Shown here piece after piece: positions 32,750 through 43,882 of a stretch of 64,000 nt of DNA; the first letter of the stretch is position 1; every line of letters begins with the position of its first letter. The notes beneath the pieces are model-generated. The model was not told the DNA's origin. It did not search any database and was given only the letters and a program-made list of their open reading frames with translations. Source of the stretch: Oreohelix idahoensis. Lineage: Eukaryota > Mollusca > Gastropoda > Stylommatophora > Oreohelicidae. Position numbers and translations under genes: made by a program. The stretch spans positions 148,474 through 212,473 of the forward strand of contig JAMPIV010003426.1 of assembly GCA_024509875.1 (NCBI GenBank), written 5' to 3'.

Positions 32750-33478
32750 ATGGCCGAGAGGGCAAAGCTTAGACAACTCCTCAGGGACGAAGCGAGAGAG
32801 GAAGGACTGGAAGGAGAGGAAGCGAAAGCGTTTGTCAGAGACGAACTCGAGAGATATGACGCGGAGAGAAAAGCAGCCGAAGCTAAAGAGGAAAAAGAAG
32901 AACTAAGGAGGAAAGAAGAAGCAGCCGAAGCTTTACAGCAGAAGAAGATGGACGAGGAAATGGAAATTCGCAGGATGCAGCATGAGGAAAGAGAGAAGGA
33001 GAGACAGCATGAGGAAAGAGAGAAGGAGAGGGAGAGACAGCATGAGAAGGAGAGAGAAGAGAGACAGCATGAGTTGGCTCTTAAAACTCTAGAATTCCAA
33101 AGTCGTGGTGCTGCCTCTACCTCTAGCAATGGAGAGTCTTCTCCTCATTCTTCCTTAACTGATCCTTCTAGCACGCAATCTACTCACCTCACTGCTATGT
33201 CTTTCGCTCTAGAATCTTTCCCTTGTCCAAATGAGAAGATTGACACTTGGCTAGAAAAATTTGAGAAAATTGCAACTCTGTACGGTTTAGAGCTGTCGCG
33301 TTGGAACATGAAGCTTTCTCAGGCTTTGAAAAGTTCTGCGTATGATGTTTACGCCAAACTGGAAAGCAGCCAACAAGACAACTATGATCTGTTGAAGAAA
33401 GCGTTACTGGAGTGCTTTGAAATGAACGCTCGCAAGTTTTTTGCAACTGTTTCGCAACAGCAGGAAGGAGAATTCTGA
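32750..33478 (+). pseudogene. Inner element Gag, N-terminal part
   Basis: The ATG at 32750 gives a 242-residue frame. Residues 1-120 are a highly charged coiled coil (repeats of HEEREKER and RQHE type). After a Ser/Thr-rich linker comes the Gag capsid-like domain (WLEKFEKIATLYGL, then LSQALKSSAYDVYAKL and YDLLKKALLECFEMN). A TGA at 33476-33478 follows GEF. The domain continues in another frame from about 33479 (SETFQQFSSRLKGYL), so one extra base near 33472-33476 breaks it. A programmed shift cannot be excluded. Confidence 0.85.
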
Positions 33479-34802
33479 AACTTTTCAGCAGTTCTCGTCT
33501 CGTTTGAAGGGTTATCTGACAAAGTGCCTAGAGCTCTCGCAGCTCCCCTCTACCTACGAAGGTCTTGAGGAATTTGTTTTAACAGAACAAATAAAGAACA
33601 CATTGTCTGCAGATACCCGGAGATTTCTAGCTGAGCAGGGAGCAGAAAAACTTGAAGACATTTTGGAAAAGTCTGAGCGTTATCACAATGCGCTGGCTGA
33701 ACTACCGGCCACAAAGCGGAAACCGACAGAGGAGCATTTTCGAAAACATAACCTAGAGCAATCTTCTCAGGCTTCTAACCAAAATAACCACAGAGAAACT
33801 GGACCTCAAAACCCCCCTCCTGAAAAATCCAAGTTCTACAAGAACAAGTACCCCAACCACCCCAAACAGTCTGATCAACCCGACCGCCCTTCATGGCAGC
33901 GCAGCCAGAAAGGACAAGGTGGCAAAGGGAGAACCCCTGAGCACGGGACATATGATCAGACCGAGCACACCGAGCCGAAACGCATCGGATGCTTATTAAC
34001 AGTCTCGCAAGGCGGAATTATTGACAGTGATTCCCAACCTGTTGGGGATGGACCCTCAACGCGAGGTACTGTTACTTTGAACGGTTCTCAAACTTCTTGC
34101 TTATTTGACACGGGGCTTTCTTATGATTGCATTGTCGCCAGAAACCTGGTCAAACCCGGTCAAGAGACAGCAGAGACCGTCCAATTTTGTGGAGTTCGTA
34201 AGAGTGATGCACCTACAGCGCTTCCCATCGCATTGGTGGAGATACACTCTGACTTTGTCAGAGGCGTGATCAAAGCGGCTGTTATGGATGATCCCATCTA
34301 CCCAGTCATACTTGGCGGGAGATACGTGTGTATTGGGAAACCGGAAGAGCCGATTGTGGCAGCAGTAACTACAAGAGGGCAAACCAAGAAGGAACGGGAG
34401 CCTGCGCCTAATTTGTTACCTATGGAACTTAAAGAAGCGCAATACAAGGACCCTACTTTGGCACCCTGCTTTAGGAAACTGCCCATGGCTAAGGAACCCA
34501 GACAGCACGGGGACATTTTTTCTAAGGATGGCGTACTTTATCGCAGAACGGGCAAGCCTGACCAAGGTTACAACCAGCTCCTAGTACCGAAACAGTACAG
34601 AAGCCAAAACCTAGAAATGGGGCACTCTCTTCCCTTCAGCGGACATATGGGACAGAACGCCACAAACCAACGTATAACCACTCATTATTGGTGGCCAGGA
34701 GTAAATACTGATATTATCAGATATGTCAAATCCTGTGCCCAGTGCCAACGTGTGCCACCCAAGCAACGGGCACCCCAGTCTCTTTGGGTGAAATGCCAAT
34801 AG
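33441..34802 (+). CDS. Inner element Gag C-terminus, protease and integrase zinc domain
   Basis: A 453-residue frame that makes sense from about residue 13 onward. Gag continues with LPSTYEGLEEFVLTEQIK and AEQGAEKLEDILEKSERY. A Pro/Asn/Gln-rich stretch follows with no CCHC knuckle, unlike the outer element. The aspartic protease has SCLFDTGLSYDCIV (DTG) and DPIYPVILGGRYV. Integrase then starts: a linker with LYRRTGKP, and the zinc-binding HSLPFSGHMG, HYWWPGVNTD and CAQCQR. No reverse transcriptase lies between protease and integrase. The frame ends at 34802, where two small indels shift the reading frame before the integrase core. Confidence 0.85.
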   Translation: MQLFRNSRKENSETFQQFSSRLKGYLTKCLELSQLPSTYEGLEEFVLTEQIKNTLSADTRRFLAEQGAEKLEDILEKSERYHNALAELPATKRKPTEEHFRKHNLEQSSQASNQNNHRETGPQNPPPEKSKFYKNKYPNHPKQSDQPDRPSWQRSQKGQGGKGRTPEHGTYDQTEHTEPKRIGCLLTVSQGGIIDSDSQPVGDGPSTRGTVTLNGSQTSCLFDTGLSYDCIVARNLVKPGQETAETVQFCGVRKSDAPTALPIALVEIHSDFVRGVIKAAVMDDPIYPVILGGRYVCIGKPEEPIVAAVTTRGQTKKEREPAPNLLPMELKEAQYKDPTLAPCFRKLPMAKEPRQHGDIFSKDGVLYRRTGKPDQGYNQLLVPKQYRSQNLEMGHSLPFSGHMGQNATNQRITTHYWWPGVNTDIIRYVKSCAQCQRVPPKQRAPQSLWVKCQ

Positions 34803-34827
34803 TGGGTACACACCATTCGAACGGGTT

Positions 34828-35832
34828 GTGATCGACATTTTAGGGCCTTTCGAAAGGACTAAAAGAAGGAACAGGTTTATCCTGACCTTAGTCGATACAT
34901 GCACTTTATGGGCAGAAGCTATACCGCTAACATGCGCAGATGCCAAGCATGTCGCAGAAGCCCTCGTGCAGATTTTCACTCGGTTGGGATTCCCTCAGCA
35001 AGTGTTGACGGATAACGGATCTCCATACCGAAACCTGTTGATGGATGAGATCGTTAAGATCTTGAGGACCCAACACATCCACACTAAGCCATATACTCCG
35101 GCTGGAAATAGGCTCGTGGAACGTGTTAATGGAAACCTCAACATGATGCTAAGTAAACTGGCACAAGTGAAACCTGAAGATTGGGATCTTTGTATTCCTG
35201 CAGCTTTATTTGGCTACAGAGAATCTCCTCATACTTCCACAGGATTTCCGCCAGCTACGCTTTTATTCGGCAGACCCATTAAGGGCCCGCTTGAAGCCTT
35301 ACTTCAGTCTCTGACAGACGAGAAGGCGGATGAGACAGTTGTCTCAGCAAGTAAATATGTGTCGGTTTTAAAGGAAAGGTTGAAACTAGGGTGGGACCTA
35401 GCAACGACAAACTTTAAGCGAGCACGCACAAAGCACGCTAACCGATACAGGAAAGTCGCGAAAGAGAGAGAATTAGAAGTAGGAGAGAAAGTTTTGGTGT
35501 TACTCCCTACCGAGAACAACCAACTGAGGATCGGATGGCAAGGGCCGTTTACCGTCCTGAAAAAGATTTCTAAGGCTAACTACCAGATCTCTATTCAAGG
35601 AAAGGAGAAGGTTTTCCATTTAAATCTGTTAAAGAGATACTTGGAAAGACCAGTGCCAACCTCCGACCATCTCCTGACGATCGCCAAAGCTGACGAAGAT
35701 GATGATAGTGGCAGGGATATTCCACCGCAATCACACGAAATCTTTCAAAAATGTCAGAAGCGGCGACGCTCTTTCAAGCGCGCATGGGAGACATTCCAGA
35801 GGAAGGAAACTTTGGGGAGTAGACTTGAGTAG
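34828..35832 (+). CDS. Inner element integrase core and C-terminal domain
   Basis: Inserts retroelement cDNA into the genome. Reading in its frame: VIDILGPF (first aspartate, just at the frame start), LVDTCTLWAEAIPL, LTDNGSPYRN (second aspartate) and TPAGNRLVERVNG (glutamate), with 35 residues between the last two. Then come LFGYRESPHTSTGFPPATLLFG, the GEKVLVLLPTENNQLRIGWQGPF segment and VFHLNLLKRYLERP. An acidic tail ends at 35832. All three catalytic residues are present. The frame is separated from the zinc domain by a one-base and a two-base (extra AC) indel between 34780 and 34825. Counted together these are neutral, but they scramble the residues between them. Confidence 0.9.
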   Translation: MIDILGPFERTKRRNRFILTLVDTCTLWAEAIPLTCADAKHVAEALVQIFTRLGFPQQVLTDNGSPYRNLLMDEIVKILRTQHIHTKPYTPAGNRLVERVNGNLNMMLSKLAQVKPEDWDLCIPAALFGYRESPHTSTGFPPATLLFGRPIKGPLEALLQSLTDEKADETVVSASKYVSVLKERLKLGWDLATTNFKRARTKHANRYRKVAKERELEVGEKVLVLLPTENNQLRIGWQGPFTVLKKISKANYQISIQGKEKVFHLNLLKRYLERPVPTSDHLLTIAKADEDDDSGRDIPPQSHEIFQKCQKRRRSFKRAWETFQRKETLGSRLE

Positions 35833-35944
35833 GAATTGGAGAGAGATGGAGGGGGAAGATGAGAGGGAAGAAGACAGACACCCCGAAGCTACGATTATAG
35901 GAAATTTAATTCCATAACGTAGACATGGAGTGCTTCCATATCTT

Positions 35945-35953
35945 AAGGGGGGA
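35945..35953 (+). promoter_or_regulatory. Polypurine tract of inner element
   Basis: AAGGGGGGA, five bases before the 3' LTR start at 35959, the expected primer site for plus-strand synthesis. Confidence 0.8.
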
Positions 35954-35958
35954 CGTCC

Positions 35959-38437
35959 TGTCACGTAGGTTTTGATCATTAAATTGCCTATAGCGTCTTC
36001 CTATTCTTTCACCCGAATTCTTTAATTTTGTTATCTCTTTATTCCTTTTTTCCCTGTATATTTTGCATCCATTCGTTTGCGAAATATATTTCCTTCCAAA
36101 TTCGCAAACTTTACCTGTTTCTTTTCTCAAAACTGAGAATCGCACTAGCATTCTATTACACAGATGTCAGTCGCGCAGGTAGACGAGAATGTGCGAAAAA
36201 TTCGTTTCGCTGGACATAGAGCAGACTTTATGTCTACATTTACACCTGTCAAGCGCGGGTTTTTCAGCTGAGCGCTCAGGAAAGGCGTGATTACTGACAT
36301 CTCTACGACGCAGTACGAGACGGTTGTCTGAGAGTTGCTACTGACACGCGTACATCTCGGTCAGTAGGTGGCAGTTACGACACGCGTTAAGCTGACGTAA
36401 ATGTTGGGAGTAGGGGAGATAATTTCGCTTGGCGAAATAAGTTGGGGCCCTTTGTCTGATTTTAAGATATTGGCCCAAGTTTGAAACTTTATTATATTTC
36501 ACTCAGTAACTTCGCAGTAAAGACAGAACAACCTTCGTTCGATTTCTAAATAATCTCTGTTAATAGAGATGGCCTTTAGTTTGGTCGAAGTGGTTTAAGT
36601 TCTTAGTACTTCTGTGTTTGAGGTAAATATTATATATAATAGATCTCTAGTATTTTGTGAAGTGATAAAGTGTTTAATCGCCTATTTCATTCTAAACTAG
36701 TTCTGTGTCCAGAGTGCTTAATTTAAAGACGGTATGATGTTTCTATTGACGCATACAGTGGAAAGCAGAATAAATTATATTTCTAGCGTAACAGACATGT
36801 AGCTATAATGAGTTAATTTAACTGCTAACTACTCAGCCGAGTATTTTTTTCTAAACTAACTCATAAATGCTAGATGCGACATCAGTGAATAGTGACGGAA
36901 TACGCATGATATTCCTAATTCATGATGATCGAAATTTATATAACTTATTTTTCGGGAAGTTTTAAAATTATAAGTCAAGCGGTCGGCTTGCTATTTAAAA
37001 TGTAAGTTATATTGAGTACATAATATGTAAATGATTTATATGTGCTTTTCCTTTTATACAGTGAAATACTGGGGTGACCCGAACTTTACCGGCATTTAGT
37101 AAAGAGACATATTTGTGAGAAGCATAGACATTTCCTATCTTTAACCACGTGGGTTTTTGTTTTGTTTCAAGTAACACTGGTCTGACAGTGCATATGCCAT
37201 CAGAGAGAGACAGTAATAGCAATCCCACTAACGGTTTCTAAAGACTAGAAATATATATTGGGCTTTTGAGCCAGTTCATATTGCTCCACAAATTTAAATG
37301 TACATGCTGCCTGGCGGCGAGAAAAATTACAAGAATAACATTAACATTCCGACAGAGATTGTGACTAGTATTGTGGTGACCAAATATAGTACCTTCCTGA
37401 AAGAAGACACCGATCTGACATTCCTTAAATCCTAGAATCCAAAGCTAATGACATTGTGCTCTGCTAACTTTCGTGCCTGGACGAATTTTATGTGACTTAA
37501 TCAGACATTCGAAAAATTAGAACACCCAAGGAATCGTTCCCTGAGACAGAGAGTTCAGTACGTCTTTTGGAACTGGGGATTTCTTGGTCGATGACTGCAT
37601 TTTCGGGTCTGTGTGAAGGTCCTAGAATTATTATGTTCCCAGAGGCAACGAGCAAAGTTGTGAGTATATATGTGAGAGCATGGCCATGGCTGAATGAATG
37701 AGAGTACACAGGTCTGAGTGTTATTATTTTACCGGTGTATTATTGCCACCCATTTGCTGTCTTAACTTTTTTTAATCTGCAGAATTTGTTACAAATGCTA
37801 GAGTTTCTTTTTTCTTAGGCTAAATAGATTATCCAACTCTGTTCATACATTTACAAGAAGGAAAAGAAACCTCTTAGACTCAACCCTATGTATCTATAAC
37901 TCTTTGGGCCATCATCTGTTCTCTTAACGGGGGTGTGGGGCTAAACCTAGAGTAAGATTCTAAAGGGATATCATCCTTGTAGCATTTTCTTGAATTTTAT
38001 GACTATTTGTATATGTTTTCCTTGATGTATTTCTTTGGTGTTGTGAGAAGATTTTAAATGATAATTAAAATCTCTCTTGAACTTAATAATCGTGTTGGTC
38101 AGCTCGTTCTAGAATACATATATCATTGTTATAGTTTTCCTACGTCTGTGTGTTTACCTGTCGTCACGTGTATGTGCAGGCCCGTGAGTAGATAGAGATT
38201 TATGTAATATATATCTGTGGTTTAGACTGTCTGACACTTTAAAAGCGGTCGTAGAAGATAGGTGAGAGAGAGAAGAGTATCTCGATTCTCAAAGACAGCC
38301 TCTATATCACAGTCTATCATCTCACTTGTGGGAATTCTATTTAATTTTACTAACTCACACTGGGACTCTCACTCATTCCAACCTATTCAGAAGGGACCAA
38401 CCCAAGTCTTAATTCTCCTATCCAAAAATCTAAGACA
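35959..38437 (+). repeat. 3' LTR of inner gypsy element
   Basis: 2479 bases, preceded by the polypurine tract at 35945-35953, ending TAAGACA just before the ATACT duplication. Differs from the 5' LTR by scattered substitutions and one-to-few-base indels. Confidence 0.94.
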
Positions 38438-38474
38438 ATACTGAATAGATGAGGTGACACGTTCCTCTGCCTTC

Positions 38475-39059
38475 TCATCTGTCCAAGCACGCAGCAATGC
38501 TTCCAGTGGACCTTTTATAGGCCGACCAAACAACAATGTGGCCGGTGCCATTCCTGTGGAATTGTGTGGGACTTCCCGGTATGCGAATAATACATACGTC
38601 CCATGTTTCAGGTTTTTCACTTGCCAGCTTCCTTAGAATAGAAATAAGCGTACCATTGAACCGCTCGACTTGACCATTTCCTTGTGGGTGATAAGGAGAG
38701 CAATGATAATGTCTGGCTTGAAATATCCTGAACACTTCTTGGGTTAGCTTTCCCTTGAACTGGGAACCATTGTCCGTCAATATTTGATGTGGGAAGCCTA
38801 ACCGGGTGAATATTGTCAACAATGCCTCTGCCACATGCTTAGAATCTATAGATGCCATGGCTACAGCATCTCCCCACATAGAGCATGTATCAATCAGAGT
38901 TAAGATATAACTATTCCTTCTCTTAGTCCTAGTGAGGGGTCCAACAATATCCACTGCAACTCTCTCGAATGGAGTACCCATTATTGGCATTTCTCCTAGA
39001 GTTGCTGGTGCAATCCTATGCTTGGGGGCTACACGTTGACACTCTGGACAAAATTTCAC
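38475..39059 (-). pseudogene. Outer element integrase core
   Basis: Begins after the zinc-binding region with CPECQR, then the catalytic core: VDIVGP (first aspartate), LTDNGSQFKG (second aspartate) and HPQGNGQVERFNG (glutamate), with 35 residues between the last two, the DDE spacing of retroviral-type integrases. A frameshift near 38600 moves the rest (PHNSTGMAPATLLFGRPIKG) into another frame. The gene is cut at 38437/38443 by the inner element and continues at 29467. Confidence 0.92.
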
Positions 39060-39163
39060 ATATCGTTTGATATCTTCCGTGATACCTGGTCAGTAATAAT
39101 GACAAGCTATCCGTTGACTTGTGGCACTAATTCCCCTGTGTCCACTAAATGGAACAGCATGTG

Positions 39164-40177
39164 CTAGCTCCATAACGTTCTCCCTGTATGATCTTGGCAT
39201 ACCAGCTGTCCATTTTTCATATACAAGTCTCCTTTCTCTGGAGGGTTATGGGCCTTTGGCAATTTGCCAAAACAAGGCTTCAATGTGTCATCTTCTGTTT
39301 GAGCCTGTTTTATCTGCTCTGGCTGAGTATTGTTAGGATGTTCCTCCTCCTTTTTGGTGCTCGACCTGGTCTGGACTGCCGCCATGACAACAGGTTTTAT
39401 TGGGTCACCCAAAAATACATACCTACACCCCAATATCAACGGGTATATAGGGTCATCTAACACTGCGGCTGTGATCGCTCCTTCCACGTAGCGAGATTTC
39501 ACATTGATCCTAGCTATGGGAAGTCTCATGGTTACGGTTCCCTTAGTTGCTCCTTGTATTTCCACTGTGTCTGTGGTAAGCTGATCAGGGTGCACTAGGG
39601 TTGAACTCACGACTGAGTCAAAATCCAGGCCGGTATCATATAAGCACATGACTCGAGTACCGTTCACGGTTACGAGTTCACTCACAGGGGGATGACGGAG
39701 GCTATTCTGACTCTTTGTCAGTTCCATCATATCTGTCCTATTCCCTGTTGCTATACATGCAGCGTGATGAGGAGTTTTCCTTTTACAATCTACAGTGTTG
39801 TGGTTGCTCATCTTACAAATTTTGCACCACTTATCTCCCTGTTTGTAGGGTTTCTTTTCCTTAGTCTGAGGGTTTTTGTCCTGATTATCAAATCTTGTCT
39901 TATTTCTGTACGGTTGGTCCTTTTGGTCAAACTTGGTATTTTGTGGTGGTGGCTTACATCCTTCTACTTGCTTTCTTTTCGTTCCTACCAGTTCAGCTTG
40001 AGCTGCTTGGTATCTCTCTGCACATTTCAAAATGTCTTCCAGCCTCTCTGCTCCTTGTTCCATCAGGAATTTCCTCATTTCTTGAGGCATGGAATCTTTC
40101 ACTTGCTCTAACATAACCATTTCTTTCAGATCCTCATAGGTTTTCTGATACTTACCTAAACTACTCCATTTCAACAA
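39164..40177 (-). pseudogene. Outer element Gag C-terminus and protease
   Basis: The Gag part includes MEQGAERLEDILKCAERY-type sequence and one CCHC zinc knuckle, CKICKMSNHNTVDC, around residue 120, which would bind the RNA genome. The aspartic protease follows, with VMCLYDTGLDFDSVV (the DTG active site) and PIYPLILGCRYV. The frame ends at 39164, within the start of integrase. Beyond it a TGA replaces the tryptophan of the conserved YYWPG motif near 39097. Confidence 0.88.
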
Positions 40178-40420
40178 ATACGTTTCTAGTCTAGCTGAGA
40201 ACTGGTTATATGTTTCTCCAGGTAGCGGTTTAGAAGTTCTAAATTTCTTCTTATATGCTACTGAGTTCTTTTCATAACGAATTAGTAAGGCTTGCTTTAG
40301 TATTTAATAGTTTTCCTGATCTTCTTTGGGGAGTTTCAGAAACACATCATATGCAATACCTCTCATTCCCTGAGATAACTTTAAACTCCATTTTTTCCTT
40401 TTCGAGTCCATATGTAGAGG

Positions 40421-40801
40421 CTAGCCTTTCATACCTATCCAGGTACGACTCAATTGCTCAAGTTCAAGCTGTCTCATTTTCAGCTCATGGTGTCTCTCTT
40501 CTTGTAACCTCCTTTCTTCTCTCTCAGCCTCTGCTTGTAACCTCCTTTCTTCTCTCTCAGCTTCTAATTTCTTGGCTTCTCTCTCTGCTTCCAATTTCTT
40601 GGCTTCTATCTCTGCTTCTAATTTCTTGGCTTCTTTCTCTGCTGCAAATTTCTGGGCTCTTTCTACTTCCAATTTCTTTTCTTCTCTGTCGATATACTTT
40701 TCACATTCCGTCGCGACATACTGGACCAGAGCATCCCCACTCATGTTAAGCTCTTTTCCCACCTGCAGTGTGGCAGACCTAAACTTGACCAAGTCAGCCA
40801 T
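40421..40801 (-). pseudogene. Outer element Gag, N-terminal coiled-coil part
   Basis: Starts at ATG 40801 (MADLVKFRSATLQVG). From about residue 45 it is a long charged helix with repeated KKLEAE and RRLQ units and then HHELKMRQLELEQL, a coiled coil typical of Gag in these elements. The frame closes at 40421. The next 240 bases hold broken Gag sequence in other frames before 40177. Confidence 0.8.
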
Positions 40802-41069
40802 GATGTATCTGTAGTCTAGTAGGGCAAGTGATCTTACTCAACCAAATTACTACAATATAATTAACTTAATTAAAATTAAAGTTAATTAAATTGACTTCAC
40901 CATATATGAAACAGCTTTTTGGATCTGTACTCAATGATACTCCTAAAATTTTTTTATTTCCTACTATGTTTACTCTTTCCAAAAAATTTATACCAAAGAA
41001 TTTTTCTACAAAGCAAACATAGAAAGTTGGCTCTGGAATATCAAAGATATCCCGCGGACGAGACCCCAA

Positions 41070-43492
41070 TGTAGCAGGAGGTTATTAAAATTATTTATTT
41101 AGGTAAGAATAGGGTTGGTAGATGGATAACCAGGTATCTCATATGCAACCAGAAAAGTAGGCCAGTAAAGAGTTCTGATCTTATCAGTACTACCCCAGTC
41201 TTAGAAATAAGCACTGGTACATTGATATCATAGGAATAGTCAGACTGTGAAAACCCTGGCCAGTTGGTAAGAAGTTGTACCAGGATTTAAGGTGTCTCCT
41301 CCCTGTGACTATCTTATGATTACTAAATGTCTAGGGGATAAATAAAATGAACATTCACTTTAACCACAAATGTAAGAAGTGAATAATTCCTCAGGTACAG
41401 TTAAAATATTTTAATATGTACACTAATATTCTATTTCTGCTAGTTGGAAAAGAGCATTAAAATATCCAAAAAATATTCACACAATTACTATTATTGTCTG
41501 TTTAGACTTCAAGATCTTGAATAATAAAGTTACTGAATTGGAATCACTTTTACTGTATCACTGTTCTTAGTCCTCTGACTTTACACATTACGGTCATCAT
41601 GTGACTGAAGTGTATAATGATTTGAATCCACTATCGCTGTTGTTTCATATATATTGGTAGTCAGTGTCATAACTAGACACTTATCTGTGACTCGTGATCC
41701 TGCTGACACGGACTGTCTGTTGTACATATATCAGTATTGGTAGACCCAGCCTGGGGATGCCAATGACCAGTTGAAGTTCACTCGTTGGGGTCCTGCACTC
41801 TTGTGGGATTGCCTCTGATGAACAACACAGGTTTCTGATACTGGACAGTCTGGTTTGAGTTATTTCATGGAACCTGAAACATCATTTCAGCCTTGGCTAG
41901 TATCTGGCTAGACTTGTAACTGACTAGCACAGATGTCAGACCCGTCAGTCATCAGATGTCACCGTTATACAATCATAGTTAGTAAGGACCTCATTTCAGT
42001 GATTCAGAAGTATTAACATTTCAATTAATTGTAACTGACTCGCACAGATGTCAGACTAGTCAGTCATCAGATGTCACAGTTATACAGTCATAGCAAATAA
42101 CATCATTTCAATGATACAGGATTAGTATTTACATTCTCAGTAATAGTTATCATCTGGTTTATTCCTCTCCTGTACATCCTGTAATTTTTTATAACTTGAT
42201 CTTTCCAACTACATCAGGTACAAATTTAAATACTGATGCCACTCTTAGCAGCTACACCAAATTAATACACAACTAGATAAAGTGAGTGACCAACTGACCA
42301 AGCGATCAAGTTGCTTTCTTCGGTAGTACAATTACATAGTTTTGGAATTGAGACCTGGCTGTGGAACACTCCAGTTTACCAGCTGTAAATGGGCACTCAG
42401 TTGTGCGCTCGAACTAGGGAAGGAAAAGGCAGCGAGGAAGGAGACTGGTCACCTAACCTCGTAAAAGCGATATCTTCCATGATGAAGCTTTTAACATTTC
42501 ATTTGCCTATGACAATCTCTGCCATGGGACTGCCTTTCTCTTCGTAAGAGATACAGCAATTAATATGATAGACGTTATCTACATTTGACTGTGGGGCTAG
42601 TTGTGATTAATTTTTGTACAAGCAACAATCATCCACAATGCACATGTTTAGATCATACTAAAAATAACATTACGTATATCAATGAATATTCTACGTGCAT
42701 ATATTTTGTGAAGTCTATACGAACCTGCAATAACCAAAAAAAAAATTTATTATACATGATAGTTTTCATAATTTCGCTTACCCTCAGACTCCAGACACTT
42801 GACTGAAAAACTTCTGGTGATTCGCTCACAATTCAGATGGTATTAGCGTAGTGGCGATCTCTGCCGTCAGTATGTCTCAAACCTAATTTCAGTGTGCGTC
42901 CTTTCAGTTTACGATCCGCTCTTTATAAGACTCTGGCGGACGTATCGGAGAGCACTGACGTCACAGCCTATACTCCGGCTGAAATTTTTAACTGAGGCAG
43001 CGATTTCACATGATTTGTGCGTTGTCTGAAACTTTCCCTTGTTCATCCTTGGCTTATATATTATCCATACGGTTTCCCTCCTATCTTGTTTTATACAGCC
43101 GATATATTTCTATCTTCCTATCCATGTACTTTCACAATCTGTTAGTTGTTGATTTAAATATTTAGAACAGAAGTGGGTTTATAGGCTTTCAGCTTAACTG
43201 TGAAACAGCCGTAATACGCATTGTTCTCCATAACTGATAATTTCCTACAGTTTTTTTTCCTTACATACAGTTATGCCCAATCCTCTCCTGGAATAAAAGG
43301 TGAAATCCTTTTCACAATAATTCCTTTATGCTCCTTTATATCCTTGCCGATTGCCGATGTCTCATCGACAGTTTTTGTCGATACATCGCCATTTTGTAAG
43401 CGGCCGGCCCCCGTGATAAGCGATCGGTGAATGGTCTGTAAAACTATGCGAAGCCGCGTTTTTTGCAATGTATTGAAACCAATTTTGCGACG
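41070..43492 (-). repeat. 5' LTR of outer gypsy element
   Basis: About 2.42 kb, matching 25579-27988 with scattered substitutions and small indels. It ends in CA at 41071-41070 (minus). Its first base is C where the other copy has the usual T of TG. A 115-bp internal tandem duplication starts at 41915 and 42030. The minus strand runs from 43492 to 41070. Confidence 0.92.
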
Positions 43493-43497
43493 GTATT

Positions 43498-43690
43498 GAT
43501 GACACATTCAACAATACAGATTAATTGTAGACGGCGTGACGGCATCAGTGAGTGTCAGTATACAGAATTTATTTATTTTTATTTATTTTTTGTTTGTTTT
43601 TATTTTATTTTATTATTTATTTCTTTTCCCCCCACATACTATATTGTTTTTTTACACACACACAAAAAAAACCTACTCAAATTTTATTAT
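43498..43690. other. T-rich non-coding stretch
   Basis: Low-complexity T-rich DNA right of the gypsy element, including CACACACACAAAAAAA near 43655. No gene. Confidence 0.6.
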
Positions 43691-43695
43691 GGTTG

Positions 43696-43882
43696 CGTAC
43701 TGTAAACGAATGCTGTTATATTAACTTTATAATGTTGCATGCCTTTAAATTAATGCTTAAAGTAACATGTGGGAATAAAAGGATATAGTATACAAGATAA
43801 ATTAGAGTGGAAGGGAAGAATATTAGACGGGCCTGCGCGCCCAATTCTTAACCCTTCGAAAATAAAGTTCGTTCGTTCGTTC
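43696..43882 (+). mobile_element. Retroposon 3' end with (GTTC)n tail, copy 1
   Basis: Ends CGAAAATAAAGTTCGTTCG and more GTTC units (43867-43882). It aligns through its length with 44216-44409 (GTACTGT, CCTTTA, GCCCAATTCT(T/C)A). AATAAAG just before a simple-repeat tail is typical of a LINE or SINE 3' end. No coding part remains. Confidence 0.75.

Larger units (their letters stand above)
29473..38437 (+). mobile_element. Inner gypsy element lacking reverse transcriptase
   Basis: An 8965-bp element with a perfect 5-bp target duplication ATACT at 29468-29472 and 38438-38442, inserted into the integrase gene of the outer element in the opposite orientation. LTRs of 2479 bases each start TGTCACG and end ACA. 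Between them lie gag, protease and integrase. Right after the integrase stop come 120 bases, a polypurine tract and the 3' LTR. No reverse transcriptase or RNase H exists anywhere inside, so mobilisation would need these supplied in trans. The LTRs are nearly alike (1 difference in one 60-base sample), so it is younger than the host element. Confidence 0.95.
25579..43492 (-). mobile_element. Outer Ty3/gypsy retrotransposon (Gmr1-like order), split by a second element
   Basis: Long terminal repeats at 41070-43492 (5', minus orientation) and 25579-27988 (3'), with a 5-bp target duplication GTATT at 25574-25578 and 43493-43497. Without the inner element (29473-38437) and one ATACT duplication it is about 8.9 kb. 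The order on the minus strand is gag, protease, integrase, reverse transcriptase, RNase H. Integrase ahead of reverse transcriptase is the Gmr1-type arrangement, unlike ordinary gypsy. It carries frameshifts, stops and an internal deletion and is dead. Presumed primer site after 41070: TTGGGGTCTCGTCCGCGGGA. Polypurine tract before the 3' LTR: GGGGGAGCAG (27989-27998). Confidence 0.93.
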
